Shown here piece by piece: positions 4,992 through 5,959 of a stretch of 5,959 nt of DNA. Numbering within the stretch: position 1 is the first letter of the stretch; every line of letters starts with the position of its first letter. This DNA comes from Caryophanales bacterium UBA6414 (GTDB lineage Bacteria > Bacillota_I > Bacilli_A > RF39 > UBA660): the NCBI GenBank assembly GCA_002438545.1, contig DJPK01000052.1:1-5959 (forward strand), in the 5' to 3' direction. The notes beneath the pieces were generated by a model. It was not told where the DNA came from and ran no database searches. It saw only the letters and a list, made by a program, of their open reading frames with translations. A program made the position numbers and the translations under genes.

Positions 4992-5959
4992 TTCTTACCT
5001 CCAAATAATTTCACTATAAAATCATATATTAAAGTAAATAACCATACTAAATAATTATCAGCTAAAATAAGTAAAATCATTAATATTATTCCCCATACAC
5101 TAGGAATAGATAAAAGTAAAAACTCCCTAAATAGTATCATTGATAATACAAAACTTATACTACAAGCTACTAGCAATATCTTTCTAATAAGAGTAAGTGG
5201 ACTACATATCTTATATAACAAGTATAGGTTTAAATATCCTGTCGCCCCTACTACTACAAATCTTAAACTATCAAAATCAACATTAAATATATTACTTATC
5301 ATAATAATAAAGAATATATTTAAAAATACACATAAACCCGCTGGTAAAGCATTTCTAAATACTTTAACCATAAATCCTTTTTTAACCTTTGTATAATTAG
5401 GCTCTAGAGCCAAGAAGAATGAAGGAATACCTACACAAAATGCTCCAATCAACGATAACTGTACCGGATAGAAAGGATATTCATGAGCAAGAATTATCGA
5501 TAATATTGATAATATAAATGAATAAATAGTCTTAATTAAATACATACTAGATACTCTTTCAATATTATTAACGACTCTTCGACCTTCATTAACAATATCC
5601 GGAAGTATTCCAAAGTCAGCATCAGTCAAAACTACCTCAGCCACATTTCTCGCCGCACTTACTCCGTTAGCAAGAGCAATACCACAGTCTGATTCCTTTA
5701 AGGCTAAAATATCGTTAACCCCGTCTCCTATCATACCAACCGTCTTATCTTCTTTCAAAGCCTTAACAATCATCTTTTTTTGTTCTGGAGTAACACGGCC
5801 AAATATCATATATTCATTAACAATACTCTTAAGTTTATCATAATCTTCCGGTAAATCTTTACCACTTATATACTTATCATAACCATCAAAATCTAAATAC
5901 TTAACAATATTTGATACTGTTAATGGATTATCACCTGATATAATCTTTAAACTAACATC
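4988..5959 (-). CDS. P-type cation ATPase, CaxP/CtpE-like, 3' part only
   Basis: The reading frame is open to the window edge; these 323 residues are the C-terminal part of a protein that should be roughly 750-800 long. Numbering from the edge, KIISGDNP (5-12) and TPEQK (57-61) are conserved parts of the cytoplasmic P domain, and GDGVND (78-83) is the magnesium-binding hinge motif. The phosphorylated DKTG loop lies outside the window. About six membrane helices follow, near 138-158, 165-185, 203-226, 231-252, 258-282 and 286-315, as in P2-like pumps. The second contains IPSFFLALEPN (178-188), typical of the CaxP/CtpE group, members of which are reported to transport calcium. Calcium export is therefore likely, but the ion is inferred. 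The 4-bp overlap with the WG-repeat gene suggests that protein may accompany the pump. An internal ATG at 5809 is not the start, since conserved domain sequence continues upstream. Confidence 0.93.
   Translation of the reverse strand, partial: DVSLKIISGDNPLTVSNIVKYLDFDGYDKYISGKDLPEDYDKLKSIVNEYMIFGRVTPEQKKMIVKALKEDKTVGMIGDGVNDILALKESDCGIALANGVSAARNVAEVVLTDADFGILPDIVNEGRRVVNNIERVSSMYLIKTIYSFILSILSIILAHEYPFYPVQLSLIGAFCVGIPSFFLALEPNYTKVKKGFMVKVFRNALPAGLCVFLNIFFIIMISNIFNVDFDSLRFVVVGATGYLNLYLLYKICSPLTLIRKILLVACSISFVLSMILFREFLLLSIPSVWGIILMILLILADNYLVWLFTLIYDFIVKLFGGKK

Noticed and set aside
5807..5809. ATG at 5809 as the start of a short separate gene
   Set aside because: The same frame continues without a stop to the window edge and encodes further conserved P-type ATPase sequence, including the ISGDNP motif.

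Overview
The window looks like a piece of a low-GC, Gram-positive-type (Bacillota) genome. It is strongly AT-rich, the ribosome binding sites are AGGAGG-like, the intrinsic terminators have short stems and T-runs, and the promoter ahead of the ATPase gene is close to the sigma-A consensus. TGA is used as a stop (parA and the P-type ATPase gene) and TGG encodes Trp, so the code is standard and not a Mycoplasma code. An uncultured gut-type Bacillota is my best guess, but no marker here fixes the taxon. Every gene I support is on the minus strand, so transcription runs from high to low coordinates.

Right end (about 4082-5959): the 3' part of a P-type cation ATPase of the CaxP/CtpE-like calcium-pump group, cut by the window edge. 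It is joined by a 4-bp ATGA overlap to a membrane-anchored protein with WG-like beta repeats. A good intrinsic terminator closes this pair. It reads as an ordinary, very AT-rich chromosomal operon.

Middle (about 2660-4091): a self-contained unit. Three 23-bp-period direct repeats lie just upstream of a near-consensus promoter with a very short leader, followed by a COG1373/DUF4143 ATPase with AAA+, winged-helix and intact PD-(D/E)XK-like parts. A weak terminator follows. The repeats look like an operator, and the protein itself is a candidate binder.

Left end (about 1-2600): a partition module, parA then parB, of the type I associate with Tn1549-like integrative and conjugative elements and plasmids of Bacillota. 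The parA leader holds a -10 box and then a strong terminator hairpin ahead of the GTG start, which suggests attenuation. parB starts inside parA (53-nt overlap), and its own ribosome binding site is made of parA codons. Inside parB is a 29-bp near-perfect palindrome with a GC-rich core, a candidate parS-like centromere. Downstream lies a repeat-rich 149-bp gap carrying the promoter of a small exported Glu/Lys/Gln-rich protein with a three-cysteine C-terminal domain, closed by a perfect terminator.

The layout suggests a partition/mobile-element module beside, or inserted near, a chromosomal operon. No integrase, relaxase, replication gene or defined att site lies in the window, so the element boundary is not established. 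The most interesting parts are non-coding: the palindrome in parB, the 23-bp array before the ATPase, the parA leader, and the clustered 8-mers after parB.
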